A model generated the notes under the pieces. The model was given only the letters and a program-made list of their open reading frames with translations, searched no databases and was not told where the DNA came from. This document shows, piece by piece, positions 12,662 to 24,500 of a stretch of 64,000 bases of DNA; position 1 is the first letter of the stretch, and every line of letters starts with the position of its first letter. The translations under genes were made by a program, and so were the position numbers. The DNA lies in assembly GCA_003864495.1 (NCBI GenBank), contig ML133459.1, positions 563,984 to 627,983 of the forward strand, given 5' to 3'. This DNA is from Nemopilema nomurai (taxonomy: Eukaryota > Cnidaria > Scyphozoa > Rhizostomeae > Rhizostomatidae).

Positions 12662-14898
12662 CTTCACCAGTCAAACTCAGAAACACATAACACAAACAGA
12701 CTTGCGGACTCTTAAAATGACCCAGATCACGTGAAGCAGTAACCTTTTCAAGTAGCACCCGCTGACAGCTATCATGTTAAGACAAAACCACCGGTTTGCT
12801 CCGAAGCCCTAGCCACGTTATACCGGACCCACTTCATACCGGAAATTTCCTTATAGGTTGCTCATACTGTGCTTAGTCGATAGGGTCCCAAGCGCTTTTG
12901 CAAGGAAGTCATTCTGCACCCAGGCCTCCGACGAAGGGGGGGGGGGGCGGGGATATGATAAAATCTTAATACTAATAGATAGATTTATCAAAATATTAAA
13001 GATAAAAGTATATCATTTCAAAATACATTATTTCTAAATATCTTTTGTTATGATTGTTAAATTCTTCCATGGCCCCTCCACTTTCGGAGCCCATAGCACG
13101 TGATACACATTTTGCTTTGCTGCTAGTAGAAAGCATCTCTAAAGTCACCAGGGGGGGGGGGAGGGGCGAGAAAGGGCACATGAAAACAGAAAAAAAGGAA
13201 AATGTTTCGTGGTCTGCAGAGTCTCGTCAAATTTTTCATGTGCAGTAGTGACCTCTCCGGTTCCCAGAACCACGACTGGCTGATTTCCGGTGGCTTTAAT
13301 CAAAAAGGAAGCCTTTCTAAGTGACGTCAACATAGTGGAACAATGCGTAATTCCATTGACCTGATATATATGCTTCCGGTATACAGGCGAAATTTACGAA
13401 GCGGAACTTACTAGGTGTTAAAAGCACAAGAAGATGGCTTACGTATCAGGAAGTAGCATTCCACAGCCATTGTACAAATTTCCCTTTCTTAACTTTCCTC
13501 TTTTCTTATCTTCCCTTTCTCTTCATGTCCCCCTTTCCATATTCTCCCCTTTCCTTATTTTCCTCTTTCCTTATTTCCCCTTTCCTTAATTTCCTCTTCC
13601 TTTTTTCCCTTTCCCTATTTTCCCTCTCCCTATTTCTCCCTTTCCCTATTTTTTCCTAGCCTTTCTTTTCTCTATCCTTGTTTACTTCCTTCTTTCCCCT
13701 TTCCATATTCTTCCCTTGCTTTATCTCCCCTTTCCATATTCGCCCCTTTTCCCCATTAACAACCTATGTGTCTTAGGTTAAACCATGTCACTATTCGAAT
13801 CGTGTAGCACAGAGCTTTCTGTCTCAGTCCACTGAAAGTGTGCAGTCTTTCTTTTTACATCTAAAATAGTAAGTTCATTTGCTTTACTATAGCTTAGTCA
13901 GTTACCCAGAAGTGTCTTTTCGAGCCATAAAAAGCATGTTTGGTGCACTTTTGCCCTAAACGCCACTTATCTATAAGCGCTTTACCACAAACCATAAACC
14001 AGTCAAGGACTAATTCAATGTGAAATGGCAGATCGAACAAGGATTATGATTATCCCATTCAAAAGTGATTCAACCTTGAGGCCTAGAGACAACATAGTAT
14101 TTTAGCTTGACTAATCGCATTTGCTTGAGTCTCTCTTTGCCAAACCAAAGCAAGCTTCGCACAGGCAACGCCGAGGGGCAACTCACTCCAAAATAATCCC
14201 GTACACCTCTTGTGGAAATCCTATTGATTTATCGAAAAATACCTGGAAATCCTATTGTTTTCGTGGAAGTCTCGTATGACATTTGCAAGGGTGAATTGTG
14301 AAGCTGGTTGCACACTCCACGTGTCCATTAAAAAAGCAAATTCTTCTTTGTTTGTATAAAGATGGCTCTAATGACATGCAAGTAAATAACGTATAGACGT
14401 CTTTCTATTTAAATAACGTATTTTGCAGTCTATAATTGGATGCAGTGCTTGCGTGTTGCCAACAAGGTGAGACTCTAGCTAAGCAAATTAATTCGTGCAA
14501 CTTTGCTAAGCAAAGTGCTTATCATGTACGCGTGTACGGACAAGAAATCAAATTCCACTAGGCCTCTTTTTTTCCTGTGACGTGATTAGTTAGCAATTAT
14601 AAGTGATTAAAATTTTCAGCTACCCCCACCCCTCTTCCTTGCAAAAAGTCTGCTCCTTTGCTCTGTACAGTGGACTTTTGGTGAGACAATTTTCTCACGA
14701 GAAAAGGAACAGATATATAATTAATTTAATGTTTGTCTCCTCGCGAGACATTTTACTTTGCACATCGACCATATCAAGCATCTCCGAAAAAAGGACTGAC
14801 AAATCAGAAATTTCACAGCATTGATAAAAAAATTGGAAAACTTAAACAGCAAAATGTCGTGTCAGCATGTAAGCAGCAATGTTTGTTTACGTGTATGT
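12662..14898. other. Spacer between PLA2 copies A and B
   Basis: There are G-runs at about 12937-12952 and 13151-13164 and a long pyrimidine-rich block at about 13480-13755. Otherwise the DNA is AT-rich. I see no coding region with support. Confidence 0.5.
13480..13755. repeat. Pyrimidine-rich block (TTTCCCT-type repeats)
   Basis: About 275 bases of almost uninterrupted C and T on the plus strand, made of imperfect repeats of CCTTTCCCTATTTT-like words. It lies in the spacer upstream of PLA2 copy A. Confidence 0.85.
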
Positions 14899-16256
14899 TC
14901 ACTTGGCAACAGCTTTATTAAGAGAAACAAAATAAGCTTTCCTTCTCTTTACAATTTTGTATTTGGTGCAACGGAACCAGCGTCTCTTGATGCAAATCCT
15001 TTTCGTCACTATCTTGATTCGGAAACAGCGAGGCTTCAGAAACTTGAAGTAGATATACATAACTGCTGATGATGGATAATTGTTTACCTAAAGTAGAAAC
15101 GAGAAAAGAAACAAGGGTATCGTTAGTGATGAATCGGGGTGGGGGGCGTCTCACGGAGGTAGGCTAGGGGCGTTGTAGTGATTTTGACTTTGCTTCGAGA
15201 TGGGTTGGTGATTCTGCTTGGAAATGAAAAGTTTTAAAATAAGAGATACTGCAGATATTTCTAAGCATTGGGGATAAATTTATTCACTATAACTGAAAAA
15301 TAAGCAATTGCATAGTATGTACCACTTCTGATAAGTATATTCAAGCTCAGGACATCACCGTTCATTGATTTTCCATATGCAGGAAAATTATGCCAAGTCG
15401 TCATTGGCTCAAATAATTCTTTTGGGAGTGACTATCGAAACTTGATTGTCTTTTGCAGAAGAAAGCAATTTTTAATCATGCACTGTTGCCTTACCTTTCT
15501 GAGGCATTTCTTGAAAGTAACCTCGCAGCTACAGTGTGATGACGTAAACCCGGACCAGTTTCTCAGGCCGTGTAGCGTTTGCATGGGCCTCAAGCGCCAT
15601 CTGCAACGCTTGTCATGGTGTCTGCAGCATTTATCTGTTCTCCTGTACTTCCCAAGGTCATTGTAAGATTTGGCAATGTTTCTATGACCACACCACTTGG
15701 TTCCTAAAGTGAATTTGATAAAGGCTTAAGCTGATAGGAACAAGCAAGTATAAAGTTATCACTTTTTTAAAGGCTGTTTGAAAATATTTTAAGTACAGTG
15801 GTTGAAGCCATGAAAAACTTAAGGAAAATTCAGCAAGCTTCTAACAGGTGCTTAAAAAGGCTCATTTATACAAATTCTCTAAAGAGTGTCTAATGCTTAT
15901 TGAGTATTGGGAGTTAAATTACTATTAGCTGTGTGCTATTAATATAAATTACTATTACTATTAGCTTAAATTACTATTCGTACCACATTTTCAGATTTGT
16001 GTTCTAATGAGTAATGAGTTGTGTTGCATTAAAGGCAGAAGGGCCATCTCTGTATCTAGTCACTGTTGAAATTGCTAGAACAAAGAGTGTCTCATACGGA
16101 GGACAGTTACTGTGGTACACTGCGTTCAGAAGAGCAGACACGTAAGAAGTTTTCACCTGCAAAAATTAACATCGATGACTTGACCTTCTTCGGCAAAGCT
16201 TCACTGTTATACAGCACAGCGCATAGGGCGAACGCCACAAGTCCCAGCTTGAGCAT
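14899..16256 (-). CDS. Secreted group III-like phospholipase A2, copy B
   Basis: Three minus-strand exons: 16256-16157 (signal peptide, phase 1), 15703-15495 (catalytic, 209 bases, the same length as in copy A) and 15087-14899 (C-terminal with stop), 165 codons. The exon phases equal those of copy A, so the two are tandem paralogues. The catalytic exon shows KWCG, CCRxHD and a C-x-C motif. As in copy A, the acidic residue after C-x-C is Glu, and here the second calcium-loop Gly is replaced by Arg. The last exon is strongly basic, with the K-PRC motif, two further Cys and an AYFVSLN-type ending shared with copy A. A TATA-like element (16281-16289, reverse strand) lies about 25-33 bases upstream of the ATG. 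Secretion is well supported; full catalytic competence is less certain. Confidence 0.85.
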
Positions 16257-19131
16257 AGTGAGGTGTTAGGTTGTCCTAAAAATATATAGGCGATCATGGT
16301 AAGTACGATAATAGCACAATACATTAGCTATATTGATACAATGTATACAGTCAATTTTTCCTTTGCTAATTTCTGTTTTCTCTTTTTTGCTCAGTACACT
16401 ATTGAAGCAAGGCTCCACGTTGCCTGTATTGCAAGTTCGCTTTGGTAATTCTAGTTTCTGGTGCCCGCCAGTATGCTCCACTTTAAAATCAGTCTTGAAA
16501 AGTTTGTACGTTCAAAGCTTTGAGTTGTTTTTGCTATTCACAGACGATAACAAGTGATTCATTCTTTGTACCATATGTAAAAAGTACAAGTCATGAAGAT
16601 TTCTTCCCCTGCCTTCATGGAGATCTCGCAATTATCATGCAAACTGCTGTTGTACCCATAGGAACCAACGCTCAAGCATGTCGCTGACAATCGCTGCTTC
16701 TGGAAACATTGCAAAGTGCGATACGAGAAGCTGAAAAGGGCTGGCATAGCCTTTGTCAAGCTTAGCATAGCATTGCAAGTAGACTGCACAATAAGGAATG
16801 TTACGAGGAAAAGCAAACGAATTATCGAATTCCAAGATTTTAGTCTTGATTGTAAGATAAATGTCTCGCAAAAACCCCTATTGGGATCATCTAAAGATTG
16901 TTCTTATGAGATGGGAGGTAGCAGGAGAATATCTGCATGGCGCTATCACTCTACAGTTATTGGACTTGCTAATATATACATACATTACCCCCCTTGCCAT
17001 CAAAATAGGATGCTAAAATGCCCATGACTAACAACCGGAAGGTTTTCTACTTCCGCAATAAGAACTTCCTTGAATTATGTTAACAAGATCATAGAACTAA
17101 CTTTTATAAAAGCACCTCAAGTTCTTCCACTTCTTGTTCTGCTCTTCCACCTCAGTCCACGCTGCGTTATGAAATCGTGACAAGATTGTTTGTGATGGAG
17201 GGAGGCCTTTTAAAAGGTTAATTCCAAAAATTTCCTTTTGTTGGGGATTACAGGATTAGCCATGGAAGATTTAATAGCCTTGTTTTAGATAATTGCTTCA
17301 GAAAAGTGGGCTTGTTGATGAATGGTACCCAACAATAGAAACAACGAGCTTCAATGTAGTGACGTCACAAATACAATGTCTCAGGGGTGTTTCATTGTAA
17401 AGGTTTTACAAAGAATATTTCGCGGTGAATCAGGCAAAAGGACTTTGTCTTATAAAAATTGATCGCTGCATTTAACACATTTTCACTGAAATGCGATGTG
17501 ATAAATGCCCTTGGCAATTGCCTCTCTGTATTGATTCATCTGTTAAAGTAAATCAACGGACGTAAGGCCCCCAATTTAAAAATACTCTGCAACTCAAAGT
17601 GATCACATGGGGGCCGCATCGTCTTGTATCACACCACAGGCAGCGAAATTTGAAGTGATCACATGAACATCTGCGGTTCTGACGCTTCATTGGATGGCTA
17701 AGAGTTTTTATTTTTAGGTGGCCCAGTCCCTTGAGCTAAGCTGCGTTTTAACTTCGTTGATTCATCTGTTAAGTCGATCAACATAATTTTAGACTGCCCA
17801 TTTTTGTTTTAACAGCTTTTGCTGAAGAGCTGTTTGCTTTCAATGATCTATAACGACAATCTTATTCCTAATGACTTTCACTCATATGATTATGGGCCGG
17901 TTTCTTACTTCCAGGGCTGTTTATATTTTTATTAGTTATATTAGGGCTGTTATTTTACTAGAATTTAGTTATATATTAGGGCTGCTATATTTTTAGTAGT
18001 CTAGGGTACCTAAATAGTTAATCAGGAAAATTATGTCAATTTGCTGTACAACTGTAAGCTCTAGCGACTTGTAATCTTCAATTCTGACACACCCTTTTTT
18101 GTCAGAATAAGACCTATTATTGCACGTCTAAGAAGCTCAATGATTCGAAGAAGGAATTTAAGTAGGCACTTCAACTGTATGAGTGACCTTGCTTGCAACA
18201 TAAAACTGGTACATAACACCCTAAGTCTTTTTTCTGTACTTGGTACAAGAGAGGCCCTACAATATCATAGGTACTGATGCATTTTACTACTGCCATTAGA
18301 ATGTTCTAAAACACTTGCTGATTTGTTACAAGTAATATCAGCTAGCTGTCTGTGGCGCTAATGTACGTTAGCTTAGCGCTGAAAACAAAGACCAGCTGAC
18401 ATCACTATGTATAAATAAAGCTAAAATGTGTGAACGAGGCAATTTCGATATGGTGCCGTGTAAAGCAACCATAACAGTTTCCTTGGTTACCAAAATTCAA
18501 GAAAGCAAAGCGAATGCTTTTTAGACATATGAATGTTGAGTCTCTTGGGCCACTCAAGTGCAATCAACCAATCAACAATAGAATTTGTTGCACATTATAA
18601 GACTGTCGTACCATGCCCTTTAGTTATTACGTATCACGGCTTGATCGTGCTGGTTAGAGGAAAATAATTTTTAGCATCTCAAAGGATTGTCTAGTTTTTC
18701 TATTCTCATTTTACGCCCCACGTAAACAAGCTCATTAAAGTTCTGCTCCGCGAAAGGCGTTCAACCTTGATCTTAAATGTTGTCATTTCATTTTCATGTT
18801 GTCATTGTTGTCATGTCATTTCGTCATCTTCATATAAAGTTTCTATTTCTGGGAAGGCATTGAGAAATGAATCGACGAAGGATGCGTAGAGATGCAAATA
18901 GGTATAGTATTACCATCTTATACTGGCAAGTAGCAACAGAATATGGCAATTAGAACAGCAAAATCTCTAATGGCCAAATGTCCCCACTTTTTAATCCTTG
19001 AATTATATTGACCTCAAGAATAGTATATGGTGCTTTCCACCATTAAAAATTTCACATTAGCACAGCCAAAGGCCGAGAGACAATATTTTTCACACGTCCA
19101 GCATTAAAGTCTGTTAATGACTTTCTTAGAC
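16257..19131. other. Spacer between PLA2 copies B and C
   Basis: About 2.9 kb of AT-rich sequence. It contains overlapping reading frames on both strands at 16559-17027 without recognisable domains, and a repeated block at 17531-17785. No gene is supported. Confidence 0.5.
17531..17785. repeat. Block bounded by 16-bp direct repeats
   Basis: TTGATTCATCTGTTAA occurs at 17531-17546 and again at 17757-17772. Each copy is followed by an ATCAAC word that makes the ends partly palindromic. AAGTGATCACATG occurs twice inside, within 17597-17609 and 17653-17665. It may be a small mobile-element relic. Confidence 0.55.
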
Positions 19132-19139
19132 TATATAAA
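19132..19139 (+). promoter_or_regulatory. TATA box of PLA2 copy C
   Basis: TATATAAA sits about 70-75 bases upstream of a good splice donor (AAT|GTAAGT at 19210/19211). An acceptor at 19495-19496 lies four bases before the ATG at 19501. This implies a short 5'-UTR exon of roughly 19165-19210 and an intron in the leader. Confidence 0.6.
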
Positions 19140-19500
19140 TTGGAGTTGATATGTGTGGTTCATGACTGGGTATTAAAGTGCAAGAAGACCAGAGCTAAGG
19201 CCTGAAAAATGTAAGTTGACCTTTATAACTTTAACGTTTTAATTTATTGTTATAACACTTTGCTTTATATAAATTTGGCTCCAAACTTTGTACACCAAAC
19301 GTGGCTCAGAATTTTCTTCATTCTTATTTTTGACTTGATGTTTTTCTCAAACAAATGAAATTCTTACTTGCTTTTATGAAACATAATTTCTAATGAAATC
19401 TTGTCTCCACTTAATTTTGAAAATTCGGTGAGATATTTTACCACAACCTTAATCAATAGTCATGGCATTAGAATTACCAATTCTTTCTCTCCACAGGAAG

Positions 19501-20190
19501 ATGACAACTGCATTCGTGATTATTTTGGCTTTTTTCTTCACAAATACCTTTGTTGCAGGTTGGCATATTCTGCCAGGTGAAAAACTATCAAATCTAAAGT
19601 TCCAATTTACAAGCGATTCATTTCAAAAAGTCACATACAGTTCTTTGGAAAAGTTAATTATCAATGAATCAGATAAACCTTATTTCCCTGTTAGTATAAC
19701 TTAGAAAACTGCTGTAAATTGTTTTAAATTTTCCATAACTTGCTGGGAGATTTGAAAAGTCCTAATAACAGAATATGCATGGAGCTTCTGTGGAGAAAAG
19801 CTTATTTTAATTGGTGTGCAATTCATTTTCTGGACAGGCACAAAGTGGTGCGGTGCAGGAAACAAAGCGAATGGGTACTACGACCTTGGGCTCTTCAGGA
19901 AGACAGACATTTGCTGCAGAGAGCATGACCACTGCGAGCAGAACATCCCGAAAGGCGTCACAAGGTATGGCATTACGAACACCCTGGAACACACAGTGAT
20001 GTCTTGCGATTGTGACGTCAGATTTTACCAATGCTTAAGGAACGTCAACTCAGGCGTGGCAAACTTCGTTCTGGATCTCTTCTTCTACAAGCTCAAGATC
20101 AAATGCGCTATGATTCAGTGCGTGGAGGGTGATCAAAATGGAGCCTGCAAACGGTACTCCTCCCAAATGGTGCACATGTTTACAGTCTGA
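19501..20190 (+). CDS. Secreted group III-like phospholipase A2, copy C
   Basis: Two coding exons: 19501-19576 (signal peptide, ends phase 1 before GTGAAA) and 19838-20190, giving 142 codons. The start is the first ATG after the leader acceptor and opens a hydrophobic signal sequence. The second exon has KWCGAG (canonical calcium-loop glycines), CCREHDHC with the catalytic His and calcium-binding Asp, and CDCD with the acidic residue equal to Asp64 of bee-venom PLA2. All group III catalytic residues that I can place are therefore present. Unlike copies A and B, the catalytic and C-terminal parts are one uninterrupted exon and the tail is shorter. The gene runs opposite to A and B. An AATAAA at 20349-20354 probably ends the transcript. 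The expected role is extracellular calcium-dependent phospholipid hydrolysis. It could serve venom, digestion or defence. Confidence 0.9.
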
Positions 20191-21370
20191 TCTACCACTT
20201 CAAGGGACCCTCTCATCTCCTTCTAATCTATTAAATAACTTCGAAATACTAACAATGCAGATAAATGTAACAGAGAAGTTCAACATTATTTATGAAATGC
20301 TTATTATAATCAAACATTTTAGTTTCTGCTTGACTTCTTCTTAAGGGTAATAAAACCGGAAAGGGAGGCAGCCACTGATCTCGGCGGTGTTTGACCTGGC
20401 CTCGTTTTCAACAAACTTGATTTTAGAGTTAGATTTGAAGAAATTACGAAAATATCAAAGTATGTTAGTCAATAGCTTGCGATGCAAAACAAATAATTGG
20501 ATGTCTGGCAATAAAAATATATTTTGATAAGCTGCGATTTTTTGAATCGGCTACCTGGAAAATACTGTTCTTCCAAAACAATGAGTTCACACGCATGAAT
20601 TCTATTCAGTGACTTTGATATAAGGATGCCTTGATATTTTGCAGTAATGCCAATTAAGAACTCTAGGAATTTTTTAGCTAGTGTAACTACACCGATTTTC
20701 TGGAAGGGTATTCAGTATTATCAAAGAGAAAGAACTATGCAAATCCATGAAACCTGGCACAAGCTATAATCGAATGTTTTTAGCAAGAGAACATCTATAC
20801 AGAACAAGTTCGTCAGGTTCCTACAAAAAATTATGGCCTGAGAAAATAAATATTCATAAAGCTTATCTAAGTCATAGCAGCGGGTGGGCGAGCCAGTGGC
20901 ATTTCTACGGGGGGCTAGAGGGGGCCTTGCCCACCCCAGAATTTTCATCGGATCTCTTCATATGTCCCCTCACGTTTTTCAGAAAATTTTTGTTAGTGTT
21001 TCCGCCAATGTTCTATACATAGCTGTTGGTATGAATTGCACTGTCATCAACTCCTGCATGCATTAATTCATAACTTCAAATTTTTTTAAACATGAAGATT
21101 TATATCACCTTAAAGTTAGGCATTATTTTGTAAATATATTTTGTCAGTACATTACTTTATCAAGGTTTCGGTGATGCACCCCTCCCCCTCCCCAGTTTTC
21201 TCATGCTAGAATTGCCCCTGTAGAACAAGGTCAATGAAACGGGAAAGAGTGTCATTAGAAGAATTTAACAATTCATTACAATTTCTAAGGCCTTTTTCTT
21301 TGGATACGGAGTCGGTGAATTGCAAGCCCCCATATTTCATGTGCACCCCTTTCTTGTTGCATTCTGGCAA
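20191..21370. other. Spacer between PLA2 copy C and ATAD2
   Basis: AT-rich sequence with a G-rich patch at about 20880-20940 whose short frames look like dispersed-repeat remnants. I see nothing that supports a gene. Confidence 0.45.
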
Positions 21371-21375
21371 GGGTG

Positions 21376-21464
21376 ATTGGTTGCCAGAGGTTTGGGTCTG
21401 TATCATGGCGGGAAAATATGCGCGCACATCTCTTTCAAAAGAAAACATGGCGGTTCAGCAGTAG
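21376..21464 (+). promoter_or_regulatory. ATAD2 promoter elements and upstream ORF
   Basis: An ATTGG (reverse CCAAT box) lies at 21376-21380 and a GGCGGGAAAA, a good E2F-type site, at 21407-21416. Two in-frame ATGs at 21405 and 21447, both in ATGGCGG contexts, reach a stop at 21464, 40 bases before the main ATG. If transcription starts upstream of them they form a small upstream ORF. ATGGCGG also resembles a YY1 site. Mammalian ATAD2 is a known E2F target; the link here is inference. Confidence 0.5.
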
Positions 21465-21504
21465 GAGTATGCGCACCTTCAGAGATAGTTGAGAAGAAAT
21501 TAAG

Positions 21505-24500
21505 ATGGTGCACACCAGGCATTCATTTAAAGAGTCATTCAAATTCAACAGTAAGAAGCGAGAGGATGGACGAAGGAGAAGTCGGATTCCTCGGGAAGAC
21601 GTCGATTATAATGTGAGTAGATATGTCATGTTTTGAAAAGCCGCCATTAGGCTCCCCAATTCCTTCAGTATGTAATCAGATCGCTTTTGTCGATTTTTGG
21701 ACAAAAAAGGTTCTTAAGGAACTAGGAAAGTTTTCTGACCTCCAAATATCAAAGGATAGTTTTGTGAGGTTTTTGAATTCGTTTGGGGTCCATCTCCAAC
21801 AAGTGGAAACAATAGGCCTATGACGTTAGAGCCATTTCTTTACTCTTCATCGAAAATTTTTTAATAATAGATGAAGTCATCATCAAATTATCATCAAATT
21901 ATCAATTTTTTATAATTCTGATAGTATTTGAATATAGGAAAGTTGTTTGCTCTGGTCTTTGAGTATAAAAAATACCTGTTTGTTAATGAGTAATATAACT
22001 TTATAAATCTATTTTAAGTCATGCTCATCAGCTTGAAACTTGATCAATACTGTAGTCAAACATTTATTTCAATACCTCTAATTTCTGTTTAAATGATTTT
22101 TCTGCTACTGAGTTCTTTACTTGGAACAAATTCAGGCCTCTGGAGTTTGAACTTGCACTCTTATCTAGTAAATTAATATAACATGCATATATAATGTTTT
22201 GCTGGTTTATCTTTCTACAGTTTGAAGCTTAGAATTTTAACATGGCTTTCCTGCTAAATGTTGCTTTATGCTCACCCCAGAATAAGCATGCCAGTGGAAG
22301 AGGGTGGTTCCAAAATGTGCAACTTTTGATAGGGTGTTAAGTTAATGTGTAGAAGAGCATTAAATGTTTATACCTTTTTTAAAAGTGTTTGCAGATTTGC
22401 AAAATTTGGAACATTAGCCACTGAATGAGAATACTATTGAAAATTGTGTTAGAGAAACACAATGACCTGAATTAAACAGTCACAACAAAAAGAGGAAGTA
22501 TCATTATCAACTCTTTTCAAATTAGGTCACAGGTTTCACTATCAATCTTTTTTTCAATAAAATTTAAAAGCTTGAAGCCTTTTTTAAGTTAAACCTGTTA
22601 CCTGCTGGCTAAAATTTTCAACAATCTAAATTTTTTTCTAAAAAGTGGGATGCATAAATTGAGTAGGCAAGTGACATTGCAAAAGTTTATCTTGGACATC
22701 ACCTATCTTTTGTTCTAACTGTTGTTGTCTGTGCTAGTTTCAGTAATCCCTAGTCAAATAACAGGAGAATTAGAAGGTTTTCTTTATATAAATATATATA
22801 GCATAGAGTTGGAGAAAATAAAACTACATGTTTTATCTCTACAAGCTTGTTTCAAGCTTCAATGACATCTCCTGAAAAGTAAGATATATATAAATATATC
22901 TAGGTGTATATAGATGTTTAATGTTTTTCTATTTCTAGACCATGGTGAATGGTGTTGTTTCAAAGCCTCACTCTCAGCCTCCAAAGAAGAGAAAGTATAA
23001 TACTAGCAATGCTGGGTACATTTATGATTCACATGATGAGGTTCCTAGAGGTCATAACCGTTTTACAAGAAACTCTCAAGGAAATGATATAGAGTATGTT
23101 TTCATTAATATAAATCTATTTTTAAGAAGACAAAAACAATAATCCCATCTTCAAATAGCCCATTTTGATTTTGTGAGAAGTATATATTGTTTCATGTTCT
23201 GATTTGCTAAATTTATCAGAGAAAAGCAAACTAATGTCAAATGAAAAAGTCAGTATGCCAGCGGGCTACATCTGATCAACAATTATTTTTCTCTTCAATT
23301 TGAAAAATATTTGTAGCATCCATCTAATAGTTTATAGTGCCATTTTGTGGTACTTATGCTGTCTTTCAAAATCCAAATGTCATTCTGAACACCCTTTTTC
23401 TGGATTTTTAGCCATTATGATGGGACAGTATCAATTGATGGAAGCATTCCTGGTATGCAAACTCAGTCTCTTTCATGGGTTTCCTTGTTTCAAATTTTGC
23501 AAAGAATTCAATCAATTGCGTAATGTAGTTCTGAATTTTGCATAGAATGAGTTTTCTCAATTTTTTTATCAATAACTCACCTCCTGCTGTCATATTAGGA
23601 GATAAGCTGTCCTTGACCCAGGACCATTACCACCACACTACTAAATAAATTTCTATATGCTTGGTAATATGGGCAGGTCAATTTCGATGATCAATTTTTA
23701 TCTATATAGATATGTATATATATGTATGAATATGTGTTTAGCATATAGCAAGTGCTTTGTTTATCCATTTAGGAGTTTGATTTAGCTTGTTGGCAAATTT
23801 AAAGGCTCACATTTCTGTTCTGTATATTCTTTATCTAATTTGATACTCCTTGTTTTAGAAACATCAAGGAAATCTAAACACAAAAATGATGGTTTGAATA
23901 ATATAGTTGGTAGCTTTTCAGAGCCTAGAAGGAGTTGCCGGCAAAGAAGGGAAGTTTATGAGACATTGAATGAGAAACTTTTGGTGTGGAATAAAGTCTC
24001 AAATAAGAAAGTTTCAGGAAATGGAGAAAAGGTAGCAGTTTTTGCTCTATTTATTGTTGTTTTTTCTATTTTGATAATAGTATGTATTGCTCTGCTAATT
24101 ATTTCTGTCACCTGTTTACATAACCTGTTTACCATTTTAACAGCCCTATCTGAGCCTTTTTAAGCTGTGATGCCAGTGCCCCTCCAAAGTTACTATGAAA
24201 CATAGGCTCAGTAGAGAGAGGGACAAGAATGCATCCTCCATCAAGTATCAATCTTATCTTTGATTAACAACATATGTATGTATTCTACATATAAGTTGGC
24301 CTTGTAGCAAGATGCTATCGGGATGCTGTGTCAAAATAAGTATGATCATCACAATAGCGTAGGTGTAATTGGAAGTATCATGTTCAAGAACTGTTTTTGC
24401 TGATTCAGATCGTTTATGTCTTTGCACCTACAGTTTCTAAATGTTCTAGCAAAACGGTCCCCTTTCTTATCTTAAGAGTTGCATTATGATTGAAGATACC

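Noticed and set aside
16559..17027. Overlapping frames on both strands in the PLA2 spacer
   Set aside because: No domain, no splice partners and frames open on both strands; treated as chance.
20721..21066. Overlapping frames with a Gly/Pro-rich patch
   Set aside because: They arise from a G-rich segment that looks like a dispersed repeat fragment; no continuing exon.
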